In this document: one piece after another, positions 1 to 10,899 of the stretch
How the letters are laid out: each line of letters opens with the position of its first letter
How positions within the stretch are numbered: the stretch's first letter is position 1
Assembly (NCBI GenBank): GCA_951804985.1
Contig: OX638135.1
Coordinates: forward strand, 67,716,507-67,780,506
DNA from: Dryomyza anilis
Lineage: Eukaryota > Arthropoda > Insecta > Diptera > Dryomyzidae
DNA length: 64,000 nucleotides
Reading direction: 5' to 3'
Made by a program: the position numbers and the translations under genes
Notes under the pieces: model-generated
What the model was told of the DNA's origin: nothing
What the model saw: the letters and a program-made list of their open reading frames with translations, nothing else
The model's database searches: none

Positions 1-927
1 AATTGGTCAATGCATATCTTGATACCCTTAATCAGTTTCCCAAATTTCATTGAAATCGAAGAAGGTGAGTTCCAACCGCTGGTCGATTTGGTGTGGAATG
101 GCCCATATATAAAATTTTTTGTATGGCTTGTTGTTTAGGAGTTATAAACGTTTAAAATTGCTTGCTTCGTTTCATCATACGATGTAACGTAGTAAACAAT
201 TTAAAACGTTCATAACTCCTAAATAACAAGGCATACCAAAAAATTTTATATACAAATGGCAGGTGATAGGCTGCGTTTTCGGCCATCTATAAAACTATAT
301 ATTATTTATATTCTTCCCAGGCTTATCGACATACTTAGCAGTAAAAATGTTAATAAAAAAAATTAAATTTATATTTTAATTATTTTTACATGTATTCGCC
401 TTAATGTATCATATGATACCAAAATATATTTTTATTGTACGCAAATAACTACCAAAACGTACATTTCACGGCTTAAAAATTGAATTACAATAAAGTATGC
501 CACGTGTTCAATTTCTTTTTATGTTAATTATGTTTATTGGATTTTTAAGAGAAGTAATCCACACATTTTAAATCTGTAGCAAGATGGCGAAAATGGGTGT
601 GAACTAACAAAAGTATATATCATAATCGACAAATAAATTATTAATTGTTGGATCAAAATTTTGATAATTCCATTGAATTTTGTAGTCAATTATGTACAAA
701 TTCCAAAATTTCATCAAAATCCAACTAAAAAATAAAAAGAGTTATTCAAGTTTAATAAGACTTACCTACTAATGATTTTAAATGGACTCAAAACAGAAAA
801 TCGCGATGCGCGACCTCTAAAAGTTTTTCGATTTATCCAAAATTTTGTGTGAATTACTTTTTTATTGTGCTTATAATTTTTAGGGGGGGTCCCGTAGGAA
901 TTCCGAAAAAGTTTTTTTTTAAACACT
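1..927. other. AT-rich non-coding DNA
   Basis: No coding sequence is supported here. The stretch holds an inverted repeat (111-246) next to a motif (GATTTGGTGTGGAATG, from 85) that recurs at 42486 and, reversed, near 63443. The short reading frame that starts at 849 runs into the SINE and has no recognisable protein content. Confidence 0.6.
111..246. repeat. Inverted repeat, about 50-bp arms
   Basis: The left arm (111-160) and right arm (197-246) are near-perfect reverse complements around a spacer of about 36 bases. Both arms contain an AGGAGTTAT / ATAACTCCT core. This could be a small foldback or part of the surrounding repeat family. No target duplication was found. Confidence 0.75.
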
Positions 928-1224
928 CTAGCGGTAGCTCAGTGGTTAGTGCGTTGGACTGCGAGCCGAAAGGTCCCCGGTTCAAGCCTGGACTGGGGCT
1001 AACAACATATTTTCATAGAAACATTTTTCTATACCGCGCTACCTCTCGTCAGTAAATGGCAAACCTACGAAAGTAAAACATTGCTTATGAAAAGCTCTCA
1101 CCCGCCGTTCGGATTCGGCAATAAACTGTAGGTCCCACCACTTTGAGTACAAATATAACACGCACACCTCAAAATGGTGAGAGAGCTCGGCCGAAGTTCT
1201 ATACAGGACTGTAGCGCCAAACTA
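928..1224 (+). mobile_element. tRNA-derived SINE, copy 1
   Basis: The head resembles a tRNA with a Pol III A box (TAGCTCAGTGG, 935-945) and B box (GGTTCAAGCCT, 979-989). A unique body of about 220 bases follows, ending in GCGCCAAACTATTAT just before a (TA)n array. Copies of the same family lie at 6520-6820 and 52610-52920. The body is shared by all three copies, so this is a retroposed SINE and not a tRNA gene. Confidence 0.85.
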
Positions 1225-1358
<134 letters not shown>

Positions 1359-1406
1359 ATATATTTATTTTTTTTTTTATTATATTTATATGTATATTTA
1401 TAGGGC

Positions 1407-3898
1407 AAAAGCTAATAGATAAATATCGGTGTATATTTGCTGAAAAGGTCCAAAAGGATGGCAGAACTACAACTGTAAAACATCGAATATACACTGGTGA
1501 TTCAATTCGTCAAGCACCATGAAGGGTACCAAGTGCGAACCATCTGAGAGTCCATGGAACCATCTGAGAGTCCATGGAGTCCACCAGTATTATTGTTGAA
1601 AAAGAAAGACGGTAGTACTCGGTTCTGGTTTTCCACGTTGGACTTGCAAAGCGGTTACTGGCGTGTAGAAATCGATAAGAAAGATCGAGAGAAGATGGCA
1701 TTCAGTACTGGAGATGGACTATGGCAATTTCTGGTAATGCCATTTGGACTGTGCAATGCCCCAGCTACATTCGAGCGGTTAATGGAGCACGTATTAAAAG
1801 GTTTACACTGGAAAACATGCCTGGTATACCTTGATGACATAATTGTTATGGGCAAGAATTTCAACGAACATCTAAGAAATCTAAATGAAGTATTCCTTCG
1901 ATTGAAAAGTGCGGGTCGACAAATTAGCCCAAAGAAATGCTCAGCTTTCAAGAAAGAAGTCAAGTATCTGGATCAATGAGTGCATACCGATGAAGATAAA
2001 ATAGTTGTAGTAAAGGATTGGCTCAGACCACAAAACCTACATGACCTAAGAAGTTTCTTGGGGTTATGTACATACAACATGCGATTCGTTGTTAGCAATC
2101 TTCACGAGTTGACAAGAAAGAACCGCGCATTTCAATGGGTCGATAATCAAGAAAGAGCATTTTTAAAAGATCTTCTGTGCTCGGCACCAATTCTTGCATA
2201 TCCAATTCCAGGTGAGAAATTTATACTTGATACAGATGCAAGTGGATACGGAATAGGCGGAGTTCTCTCACAGGTTATCAATGGCCAAGAAAAAGTGATC
2301 GCATACTACATTAAGATCTTGTCCAAGGCAGAGCGAAAATACTGTGTCACGAGGAGGGAGCATTTTGCTGTAATCGAAAGTGTGAAAATTTTCCACAAAT
2401 ATCTGTATGGTCAACAGTTACACTTGAGAACCGATCACGCAGCACTAAGATGGTTGGATAGAACGATTATAGACCTACGATTTTACCATCGAACATCGTA
2501 AAGGAGGACATCATGGAAATGCAGATGCGCTATCACGGCGACCGTGTAAACTGGAATGCTGATATTGCTTAAGAGCTGAAGGAAAGGCAGACATACTTGA
2601 CATTCGTTTGCTGAATGTTTTACCTGAAGATAAATGGACTCCGGCCCAAATTCAAATTGATCAAAAACGTGATCCCGACCTCACAAAAATTATGATGTTC
2701 AAGGAACAGCAAAGAAAGCCATCATGGGAAGAGATAGCTTCCGACAACCCAATAACTAAGGCGTACTGGGTACAGTGGCAGAGCTTAAAGCTTATACCGT
2801 GTATGGGAAAATGAAGATGACACCTCCGCTCGAAGTTTGATTGTTGTTACCAAGTCAAAAATAAAAGAGATATTAGCGGAATACCATGGTGGATCAAGTG
2901 GAGGTCATTTGGCTATAAATAAAACGGTAGAGAAGGTAAAGAAACGTTTTTGGGTTGGATGCCAAGAGTCAGTCGCCGATTGGAATTGCAGTTGCCAGCA
3001 ATGTGTACCAGCACAAGGATTCGCGGCAGGATGCATCAGTACAACGTGGGAGCACCATTCGAACGTATCGCCATGGATTTCGCCAGACCATTTCCAATCA
3101 GTGATGCGGGTAAAAAGTATGTGCTTGTCGTCATCGACTACTTCAACAAGTGGCCCGAAGTGTATCCCATGCCAAATCAAGAAGCCACAATAGTTGCGAA
3201 TGCATTAGTTAACATTTGGGAAAGCCGTTTTGGAGTACCGTTGGAATTGCAATCAGATCAAGGAAGAAATTTTGAGTCTGCTGTATTTAAAGAAGTATGC
3301 AAAGTCCTCAACATACACAAAACACGAACAACGCCATTGCACCTGCAATCTCACTGCATGGTGGAGAGATTAAATCGGACTTTGGAAGAGTATCTCAGAA
3401 AAGTGCTTGATACAAATCAAAAAGATTGGGATACACACATACCCTATTCCTCATGGCTTATCGAACGGCGGTTTATGATACCACAGCAGCTTCACCATCT
3501 AAAATTGTTTTTGGAACAAACTTAAGATTACCTGCAGATTTAAAGTTTGGTGCGAGTCCTTCAGCTGGATTCCTGTACACGATTATATTTCCAGAAAAAG
3601 TAAAGAAATGAACGAAGTGCATCAGTTTTAAGGCACCGTACACAATTTGCGAGTGATAAGATGAAGGCCAGATACGACTTGCGCACAAATTCAGAGGGAT
3701 TTACGGAAACAGAACTTGTTTTGCTCCATAACCCACAAAAGAAGAAAGGCATATCCCCAAAGCTACAAACACACTGGGAAGGACCTTACAAGATAATTAA
3801 AACAATTAATAATATCGTGTATCGGATTCAGAATACTGCAGGTGTTAGACAAAGTAGTACATTTAGAAAGTAGTACATTTAGAAAGGTTGGCGCCGTA
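1407..3898 (+). pseudogene. gypsy pol fragment (RT, RNase H, integrase), copy A
   Basis: The fragment is read in pieces at 1554-1979, 1980-2501, 2608-2814, 2837-3193, 2950-3525, 3426-3611 and 3661-3873. It keeps the reverse transcriptase palm with YLDD, the RNase H start with the DTDAS motif that copy B has lost, an integrase zinc-binding region, and the integrase core with MDFARPF, SDQGRNFES and a glutamate after MVER. Compared with B it lacks the start of the RT domain (the VDYRKLND block is gone near 1628). It has stops near 1521 and 1977, several frame changes, and a duplicated scrap near 3857-3885. It cannot make a full polyprotein. Family assignment rests on close similarity to copy B and general Ty3/gypsy motifs. 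Confidence 0.88.
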
Positions 3899-3954
3899 TA
3901 GAGAGAGAGAGGATTAACATCTGTTCGGGACGAGCAGATTTAGGTGGAGGGCAG

Positions 3955-4443
3955 TGTTACGAAAAGATGTAATTTGCTCCACTGTGCAAGCAATCAATAG
4001 TAATAAATGAGACGCAAGATAATTCAGCGCACTAAGCAATGTGTTAGAAAGAGATGGAAGATTAGCACATTAAAACACATGAGTACGAATGAGATGCCAA
4101 TAGCATGCGTCATTCACGAAATGAGTAGAAGGTTCTCGAAACAAGTCGAAGCTTGTCGAAACGCGTCGAACTGATGTCTGCAGTATATAAGACCGACGCA
4201 TCTGAGGCACAGCACTTCAGTTGTGATTTGATAGTGAACTAGTGCGCCTCGTGAGTGAACGTTGTAAAGCTAAATTGTAGAAATTCAGCAGTTTATATAA
4301 GTGATTATTCTTTAAGTTGTTCTTTAATTAAATAAAGTTAATTAATACTAGTTAAACCCAAATATAAGTGTGTTTTTATTTTGTACAGAATCCAGCGATA
4401 CGAACTCGTAGAACAGTTTTCCGTAGACTGAATTTTCGTAACA
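3955..4443 (+). repeat. 3' LTR of gypsy copy A (489 bp)
   Basis: The LTR begins TGTTACGAAAA and ends TTTTCGTAACA, an 11-bp perfect terminal inverted repeat. It contains a TATA box (TATATAAG, 4184-4191), an initiator TCAGTT (4217-4222) and an AATAAA signal (4331-4336). A purine-rich tract, GGTGGAGGGCAG, immediately precedes it. It is the most complete LTR of this family in the window. Confidence 0.93.
4184..4222 (+). promoter_or_regulatory. LTR core promoter: TATA plus initiator
   Basis: TATATAAG is followed by TCAGTT with the initiator A at 4219, about 33-35 bases from the TATA start. This matches the spacing and initiator consensus of insect Pol II promoters. The same pair occurs in the 5' LTR of copy B (14741-14778). 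Confidence 0.7.
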
Positions 4444-4984
4444 ATATATAGTAATAGCAATTCAAACTCGGTTAGGGGCCTTGCTTCACATAACTCTAGT
4501 GGATGTCGCTGAAACCGTTACACATTCTACTACTTCAAGATATAGGATTTTGGTGTAAATGCTCCTAAAAATTTTGTACATAAATTTGTAATAAATTATT
4601 TTCATTTTATTATGTAAAAAGTAACTCCATTTAACAATAAATAACTTTGAATTTGGAATTAGTATAATAATAATGAATATTTACATTTAAAGTCTAAAGT
4701 ATTTGCTTTCAAATAAAAGTTACTGCTTTTAAATAGGAAAAATAGGTACATTTCTGTGTGACTTTGAATCGACGTCACAGATTTCGTGTCAACATGATTA
4801 TGTTAATATGCAGAAAAACACCAAATTGTCATGTTCACCATATGGTACAGGACAGGTATTTTTTGGTATTTTAAACAGCGTTTTTTCTGTTGAAGTATGT
4901 AGAATACACTAAGAATTGAGAAAAAACAATTTTCAAAAATCATATTTTTGCGCGTATTTTACCTCATTTTGACACAACGTGCGG
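4444..4984. other. Unassigned AT-rich DNA
   Basis: No coding signal, terminal repeat or known element was recognised between the LTR of copy A and the orphan LTR piece. Confidence 0.5.
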
Positions 4985-5151
4985 CACCCTTATATACTGC
5001 ATGCATCAGTTCGACACATTTCGACAAGCTTCCACGTATTTCAATGTGCTGAACTTCCATCTCACATTGCACATTGCATAGTGCGATGAATGATCTTCCG
5101 TCTCTTTCTAACACATTGCTTAGTGCGCTGACTTGTCTTACGTGTCATTTA
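4985..5151 (-). repeat. Orphan LTR fragment of the A/B gypsy family, reverse strand
   Basis: The reverse complement matches the middle of LTR A and B: the CAGCGCACTAAGCAATGTG block, the GTCGAA repeats and the TATATAAG box. It also has the CATTCATCGCACTATGC segment seen in the 3' LTR of B but not of A. Both ends are truncated and the upper end runs into a (TA)n array. Confidence 0.8.
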
Positions 5152-5152
5152 T

Positions 5153-5474
<322 letters not shown>

Positions 5475-6519
5475 TGGGGCATTCCACGTCAATTCGCCGA
5501 GCTTTGACCCTGACCCCCTCCGAATCGCTTCATATTTTAATATGTTGTTATTATATGTCAATGAAGTTTAAATTTAATTTTTCTATCGCATCCCTTCATC
5601 CCCTTCACCCCCTTAGCAAACTGTAAAAAGACGATTTTTGCTGTTTTGCACCACATCATGCAAAAACTGCCTTTTTAAAATTCTGAAAAAATTTACATAA
5701 ATTTTTGACATTGAACAAAGATCATTCCACTTTGATTTGGAGTGGTGAGCATTTTTCTTCTATTTTTTTCTTAACTTTGAAAATCCTCTTTTTTAGTATA
5801 TAAATCGCCATAATTTTGGATTGGTTTGAGATACAGCAATAAAAACTGGTATATACTCATATGTCTTAAGTATATACCGCGTTACAAAAAATGGGCGGTT
5901 TTTGTCAACTGCCACGCCTAGCTGCCATATAACATTTATAGTAAACACGCTATAACTCAGAAGATATGAGAGGTATATTATTGAAATTTTGTCCAACATT
6001 ATGTAATATAGAAATAAAATGGACCACTGAAAATTGTTGCGATGGACCAACTACCACGCCTACCTGTCATATAAATTTAACATTTAAAGTGATAAATCTT
6101 TGGTCTTATATGAGTTAAAGTCATGCAATTTTGCTCGTATTCCACTTTTGTATGTGGTAATATTAATTCGAAGTATCGTCTAGTTCAGTGAACTGCCACG
6201 CCTACCTGTCATATAAACATAACATATCATTAGCCATAACTCCGTTTCTATATAAGATATCGCGATGAAATTTTTGATTTTTAATTTTTTGTAAGGATCA
6301 ATAATTATACGAAATTAAATTGTAATCGGTCTACTACAATTATTGATTTAATAGTATACAAAAATAAATCTTTTCATTTTAACTCAATGGCAATGTCATA
6401 GTATTTTCTAGTACTTAATAGTATTTTCCAATTAAAATAATAATTTATCCTATTTACTATTTTTATTAGTAAACAAAATGTATTTATATAGTATTTTTTC
6501 TGGGTGTAATACTAACATC
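5475..6519. repeat. Intergenic repeat with three diverged ~142-bp units
   Basis: The region opens with GGGGCATTCCACGTCAATTC, a variant of the motif at both window ends. Three copies of a segment containing CTGCCACGCCTACCTGTCAT start near 5906, 6048 and 6190, giving a period of about 142 bases with strong divergence between units. No protein is supported. Confidence 0.6.
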
Positions 6520-6820
6520 GTAACCGCGGTGGCTCAGTGGTTAGTGCGTTGGACTGCGAACCGAAACGTCCCCGGTTCAAGCCTGGACTGGGGCTAACAA
6601 CATCTTTTCTTAGAATCATATTTCTATACCGCGCTACCTCTCGGCAGTAAATGGCAAACCTACGAGAGTAAAACATTGCCTATGAAAAGCTCTCACCCGC
6701 CGTTCGGATTCGTACTGTAGGTCCCACCACTTTGAGTACAAATTAAACGCGCAAAGCTCAAAATGGTAAGAGAGCTCGGCCTATGTTCTTATAGGACTGT
6801 AGTGCCAAACTATTATTATT
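6520..6820 (+). mobile_element. tRNA-derived SINE, copy 2
   Basis: Same family as copy 1. The head is GTAACCGCGGTGGCTCAGTGG with the B box GGTTCAAGCCT (6573-6583), and the body ends in GTGCCAAACTATTATTATT. A small deletion removes part of the CGGCAATAAACTG segment near 6710. No clear target duplication was seen. Confidence 0.85.
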
Positions 6821-7304
6821 AGTTTCAAATTGAAGCCTTTTTGACAAGAAATTTCTTTTCAGTTACGCGGTAACGTATAAAAAAATACTCATAAAGTTGG
6901 GTTACTATGCAATATGTAAATATACCCATTTTTCATGTATTTTGAGTAACCAAATTAAATAACTTTAAAGACATACAGATACAAAATATTATTTTCTGTT
7001 ATTTCAAGTAACATTATTAAATCTTTCTAAAGCTTAAAAATAATGATTCAAATTAAAATAACGGAAAAATTTTGATTTTTGTATAAGGCCGTTCGATGTC
7101 CAGCCTGGAACCAAAAAGATACATTTATTACCACAATAAACTGAACATTTTTTTTTAAAGAGTTAAATCCACTGTTTCTAAAGCAGAATTTCTTCGGCAT
7201 TTCCAAAAATGTAAGCATCATTTTCCTAGTAATTCTAGAAAATGTTTACAGCTAATTGGATTCTGTCCCGTCCGGAACTTTCAGTACCAAAAGTGTAAAA
7301 TAAC
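6821..7304. other. Unassigned AT-rich DNA
   Basis: No gene, terminal repeat or tandem structure was recognised here. Confidence 0.5.
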
Positions 7305-8550
7305 CAGTGATGCCATTTTCCCCGATTTTCTTACAAAAATTCCCCAATTGACTATAAAATTCTCCGAACACTGAGAATAAATGATGTTTTTACTACATTT
7401 TTAATACAAATCGAAGTAATCCATAGTAATATATTTTTTTTATTTTTAGATTTCTCTAATTTTCTAATGACATTTATCAGCCATTATAAATTGAGAAAAA
7501 TTATTTGTTATTACCAAGTGGTGCAATATTTATAAATTAAGGTTCAGTTTTTCAGTAAAAATTTAAACTTAGCTTAAATAATTATTTTAAAAGTCTATAG
7601 TTCCAAATCAAAATGTCCGAATTTCTTTAAACTTTACAGACAGATAGATAGACAATTAGTACTCAGTTAATATGTAATTTTAAATATATGTGAAATATTG
7701 AATATATTGTGACTGAAAAAATGGATCATATCAAACAAATTAATTATATTAAACTTGGTTTAAAATAGTACTGAAAATGGAAAATTTATGCAGATAAAAA
7801 TATTTTTAATAGGTGCAAACTATTTCGAAAATTAAATGTTACCATTTAAAGACCTGTATAAACAAATGTGCAATTGTAAATATATATTATTTTCGAATTC
7901 ATTTTTTTGTTTTATTTGGATAATTTTTTACTACATTTTTGTCATTGATATTTTTAGTTTCGAAATTTTAAATTTTCAATAATCGCAATCATTAAAATAT
8001 TGAAAACAATATTTTTCAACTATTAAGGGTCATGTCAAATTTAAAGGTCTTACATTAAGTACAAATGTATACTTTTTTAAAAAATAAAACATCAGATACA
8101 TTCAAAAATTGTTAAAGGAATTTATCTAAATCTAGATATCGTATTTAATAGATTGTGTTTAAGTCCAATTATGATCTTTCACATGATTGGAATATAGAGG
8201 TATGTTCCAGTTTTCGATCGAATCCGATTTTACTTGCAAAATTCTAAACAAACGAATTTAATTTTTTTTTCCAAACGAATTGAAAGCGTTGAAGTCAAAG
8301 CATGTTGTTTAAATTCATTTCAAAAATTATTTATTGTACTAAGATATCGAATCTAAAAGTAAAACCGTTTGTTTTAAAATTTTCATATGAAATTCGATCA
8401 AAGGTTGGAATATGCCCCTATATTCCAATCCTTAAAAATGTAACAGATCCTAATTTGAAATTCCCCGCCAAAAGTGGACCATTCCCTGATTACCCACGAA
8501 GACTAAAATTCCCCACAAATTGGGGAATTTCCCTTAAGTTGGCATTACTG
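7305..8550. mobile_element. hAT-like non-autonomous element (candidate)
   Basis: The left end reads CAGTGATGCCA and the reverse complement of the right end reads CAGTAATGCCA, typical in form for hAT termini. The 8 bases outside are AAAATAAC on the left and AAAACTAC on the right, a degraded 8-bp target duplication (6 of 8). The subterminal regions of both ends share TTCCCC-rich sequence. The 1.2-kb interior has no transposase. Part of it (7727-8374) recurs inverted at 9101-9737. Confidence 0.55.
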
Positions 8551-9737
8551 AAAACTACAGTATAAAAAGGCTGTGGGAAAAATCGCCCAACAAAATAAAT
8601 GAAATGTGCCAAATGATATTTGACCCGAAAATAAATGAAAAATTACCCAAAAACTTAAAACGAAATTTGACCCAAAAAAATGAAATGAAAAAAATATATA
8701 TATGACCCAAAAAAAAATAAATTTTTTGGTTCAGTTAGAAAACAAAAATGAAAATTAAAAAAAAAATTACCCAAAATTAAAAAAAAAATCTGGACCAAAA
8801 AACAAAAATGAAATTACCTCAAATTAGTATTCGTGTTCAATTGAATTAAATATCATTTATTAAAAAAAAAAATTGAAACATATCCTCAATAGTATAAATT
8901 CGATCCGACGGCCAATAATTTTGCCTGCATTTTAAGAATGCTTTCCTTGCAGTATTTTAAAAACTGAATCAAACATAAAATGCAATCTGATTATTGGGAT
9001 TTTCGTATTCTTCTAAATCCTATTCCGTAATATAAAAGAACAATGAGTTCCACTGAAGTTTAAGGTGATGTGTCATAAACCCATAGATATTATCAAACGT
9101 AAAAACAAACGTTTTTACTTTTAGATTCGATATCTTAGTACAATAAATAATTTTTGAAATGAATTTAAACAACATGCTTTGACTTCAACGCTTTCAATTA
9201 ATTAATTAAATTCGTTTGTTTAGAATTTTGCAAGTAAAATCGGATTCGATCGAAAACTGGAACATACCTCTATATTCCAATCATGTGTAAGATCATAATT
9301 GGACTTAAACACATTCTATTAAATACGATATCTAGATCTAGATAAATTCCTTTAACAATTTTTGAATGTATCTGATGTTTTATTTTTCAAAAAAAGTATA
9401 CATTTGTACTTAATGTAAGACCTTTAAATTTGACATGACCCTTAATAGTTGAAAAATATTGTTTTCAATATTTTAATAATTGCGATTATTGAAAATTTAA
9501 AATTTCGAAACTAAAAATATATATGACAAAAATGTAGTAAAAAAATTATCCAAATAAAAAAAAATGAATTCGAAAATAATATATATTTACAATTGCACAT
9601 TTGTTTATACAGGTCTTTAAATGGTAACATTTAATTTTCGAAATAGTTTGCACCTATTCAAAATATTTTTATCTGCATAAATTTTCCATTTTCAGTACTA
9701 TTAACCAAGTTAAATATAATTAATTTGTTTAATATGG
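7727..9737. repeat. Large inverted repeat, ~640-bp arms
   Basis: The left arm (7727-8374) and right arm (9101-9737) are highly similar reverse complements separated by about 726 bases. The left arm is internal to the hAT-like element, so the right arm is probably a partial copy of the same element in opposite orientation. The right arm ends within a few bases of the copia fragment. Confidence 0.85.
8551..9100. other. A-rich spacer with degenerate GACCCAAAA repeats
   Basis: The spacer between the inverted arms has irregular repeats of (G)ACCCAAAA followed by AAATGAAA-type stretches (about 8585-8830). No coding content was found. Confidence 0.55.
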
Positions 9738-9741
9738 TTGT

Positions 9742-10860
9742 ATTTTTATTTAAAAATCTAAGGGCTTTTGATTCTTCGGAATAACCAAAAAAATTAGGTG
9801 TTGGGCTTTTTCATCTAGTTTCTTTCTTCTTTCTTTTTGTATGTGCACTAAAGCTTCCGATCCGAAAATTTCAAAATTTGTAATTTAGAATATTTTCCCT
9901 CCCAAACTTCAACAGGAATTTTCTGGGTCGACCGGGTTAGTATATGTATGATTTTGAATGAATGTAGCTGTTACCACTGCTTCTCCCCAAAAAAATGTTT
10001 GCATTCTCGCGTCGATTAACATGCACCTTACCATTTCAAAAAGATACCCGTTTCGCCTTTCTGCAACTCCGTTTTGATGCGGAGTGTACGGTGCTGTAAA
10101 CTACTGTTGTATACCACGCTGCGTGCAGAAATTTCCCACATCCGTACATGTGTACTACATCCACGATCAGATCTAAGTATTTTGGATATTTGTCGAATAT
10201 TGTTTTAGCCATTTCAAAAAATTCTTTTATTTTAACACAAACTTCAGATTTTTGCTTAAGCAAGTATATTTTTGTGTACTTACTGAAATCATCTATAAAG
10301 GTAAGCAAATATCTACATCCTCCAGGAGTCCCAACATCCATTCGACCACATATATCACTAGTGCAGTTGATTGCTGACTTGCCTCTTTGGAGAATTATTC
10401 CGCGATAACATTTCTTTGATGCATGTTTCACATATGTCGCTGCAGTTGCATTACTTCACACGAAAACCCTCCGAATTTTTCTCTTTTAAAAATTTCTTAA
10501 CGCACTCAATATAACGATGGCCAAATCGTCTATGCCAGTCGTGTATGCACAATCATTGCTGTGTCCTCAAAACTGCTTTTTGAGTTTAATTTCAGCTTGT
10601 ATAAGTTGTCATCTAACTCAGCTGTGGCCAAAACTTCTTCATTATTAAATATTTGACAAACTTTGTTGCAAAAAAACTATTCGTAAACCCTTTTCTTTTA
10701 ACTTCTTGACCGATAAAAGGTTGTTTTCAATACTTGGAACATATAACACATCTTTTACCGTAATTGATACCGTAATTGAACCAGGCACATGCAAATCCAG
10801 TGGATCTGTACCCTCATGAACCTGAGTCTCACCTAGTGCCATTATTTGAGGCCTATGGAT
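9742..10860 (-). pseudogene. copia (Ty1/copia) pol fragment: protease end to integrase
   Basis: On the reverse strand the order is: end of the protease region (about 10860-10740), GAG-pre-integrase with VLYVPSIENNLLSVKKLKEKG (about 10745-10680), integrase core with TPGGCRYLLTFIDDFSKYT (about 10345-10280), the HQNG-type segment and MVRCMLIDARMQTFFWGEA (about 10080-9975), and the FGSEALVHIQKE linker before RT (about 9870-9800). These are standard Ty1/copia blocks in the usual order. Gag, RT, RNase H and LTRs are absent and several frame changes break the sequence. It is bounded by the inverted-repeat arm on one side and gypsy C, in opposite orientation, on the other. Confidence 0.85.
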
Positions 10861-10899
10861 GGACATATACGCATAAACAGAGAAAAAAATCAGCACACG

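Larger units (their letters stand above)
1400..4443 (+). mobile_element. Ty3/gypsy retrotransposon copy A, 5'-truncated
   Basis: This is a decayed copy of the family represented by copy B (14699-20314). It starts inside pol (matching B near 17200), continues through RT, RNase H and integrase, has a polypurine tract just before 3955, and ends with a full LTR (3955-4443). The 5' LTR, gag and protease are missing. The left edge lies close to a (TA)n array and the right edge is followed by AATATATAG. Confidence 0.9.

Noticed and set aside
931..1003. tRNA gene
   Set aside because: A and B boxes are present, but the same ~300-bp body follows in three copies, one with a target duplication, so these are SINEs.
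3955..4443. Envelope gene between pol and the LTR of gypsy A or B
   Set aside because: Only about 40-80 bases separate the end of pol from the LTR, so there is no room for an envelope-like gene; these are ordinary retrotransposons.
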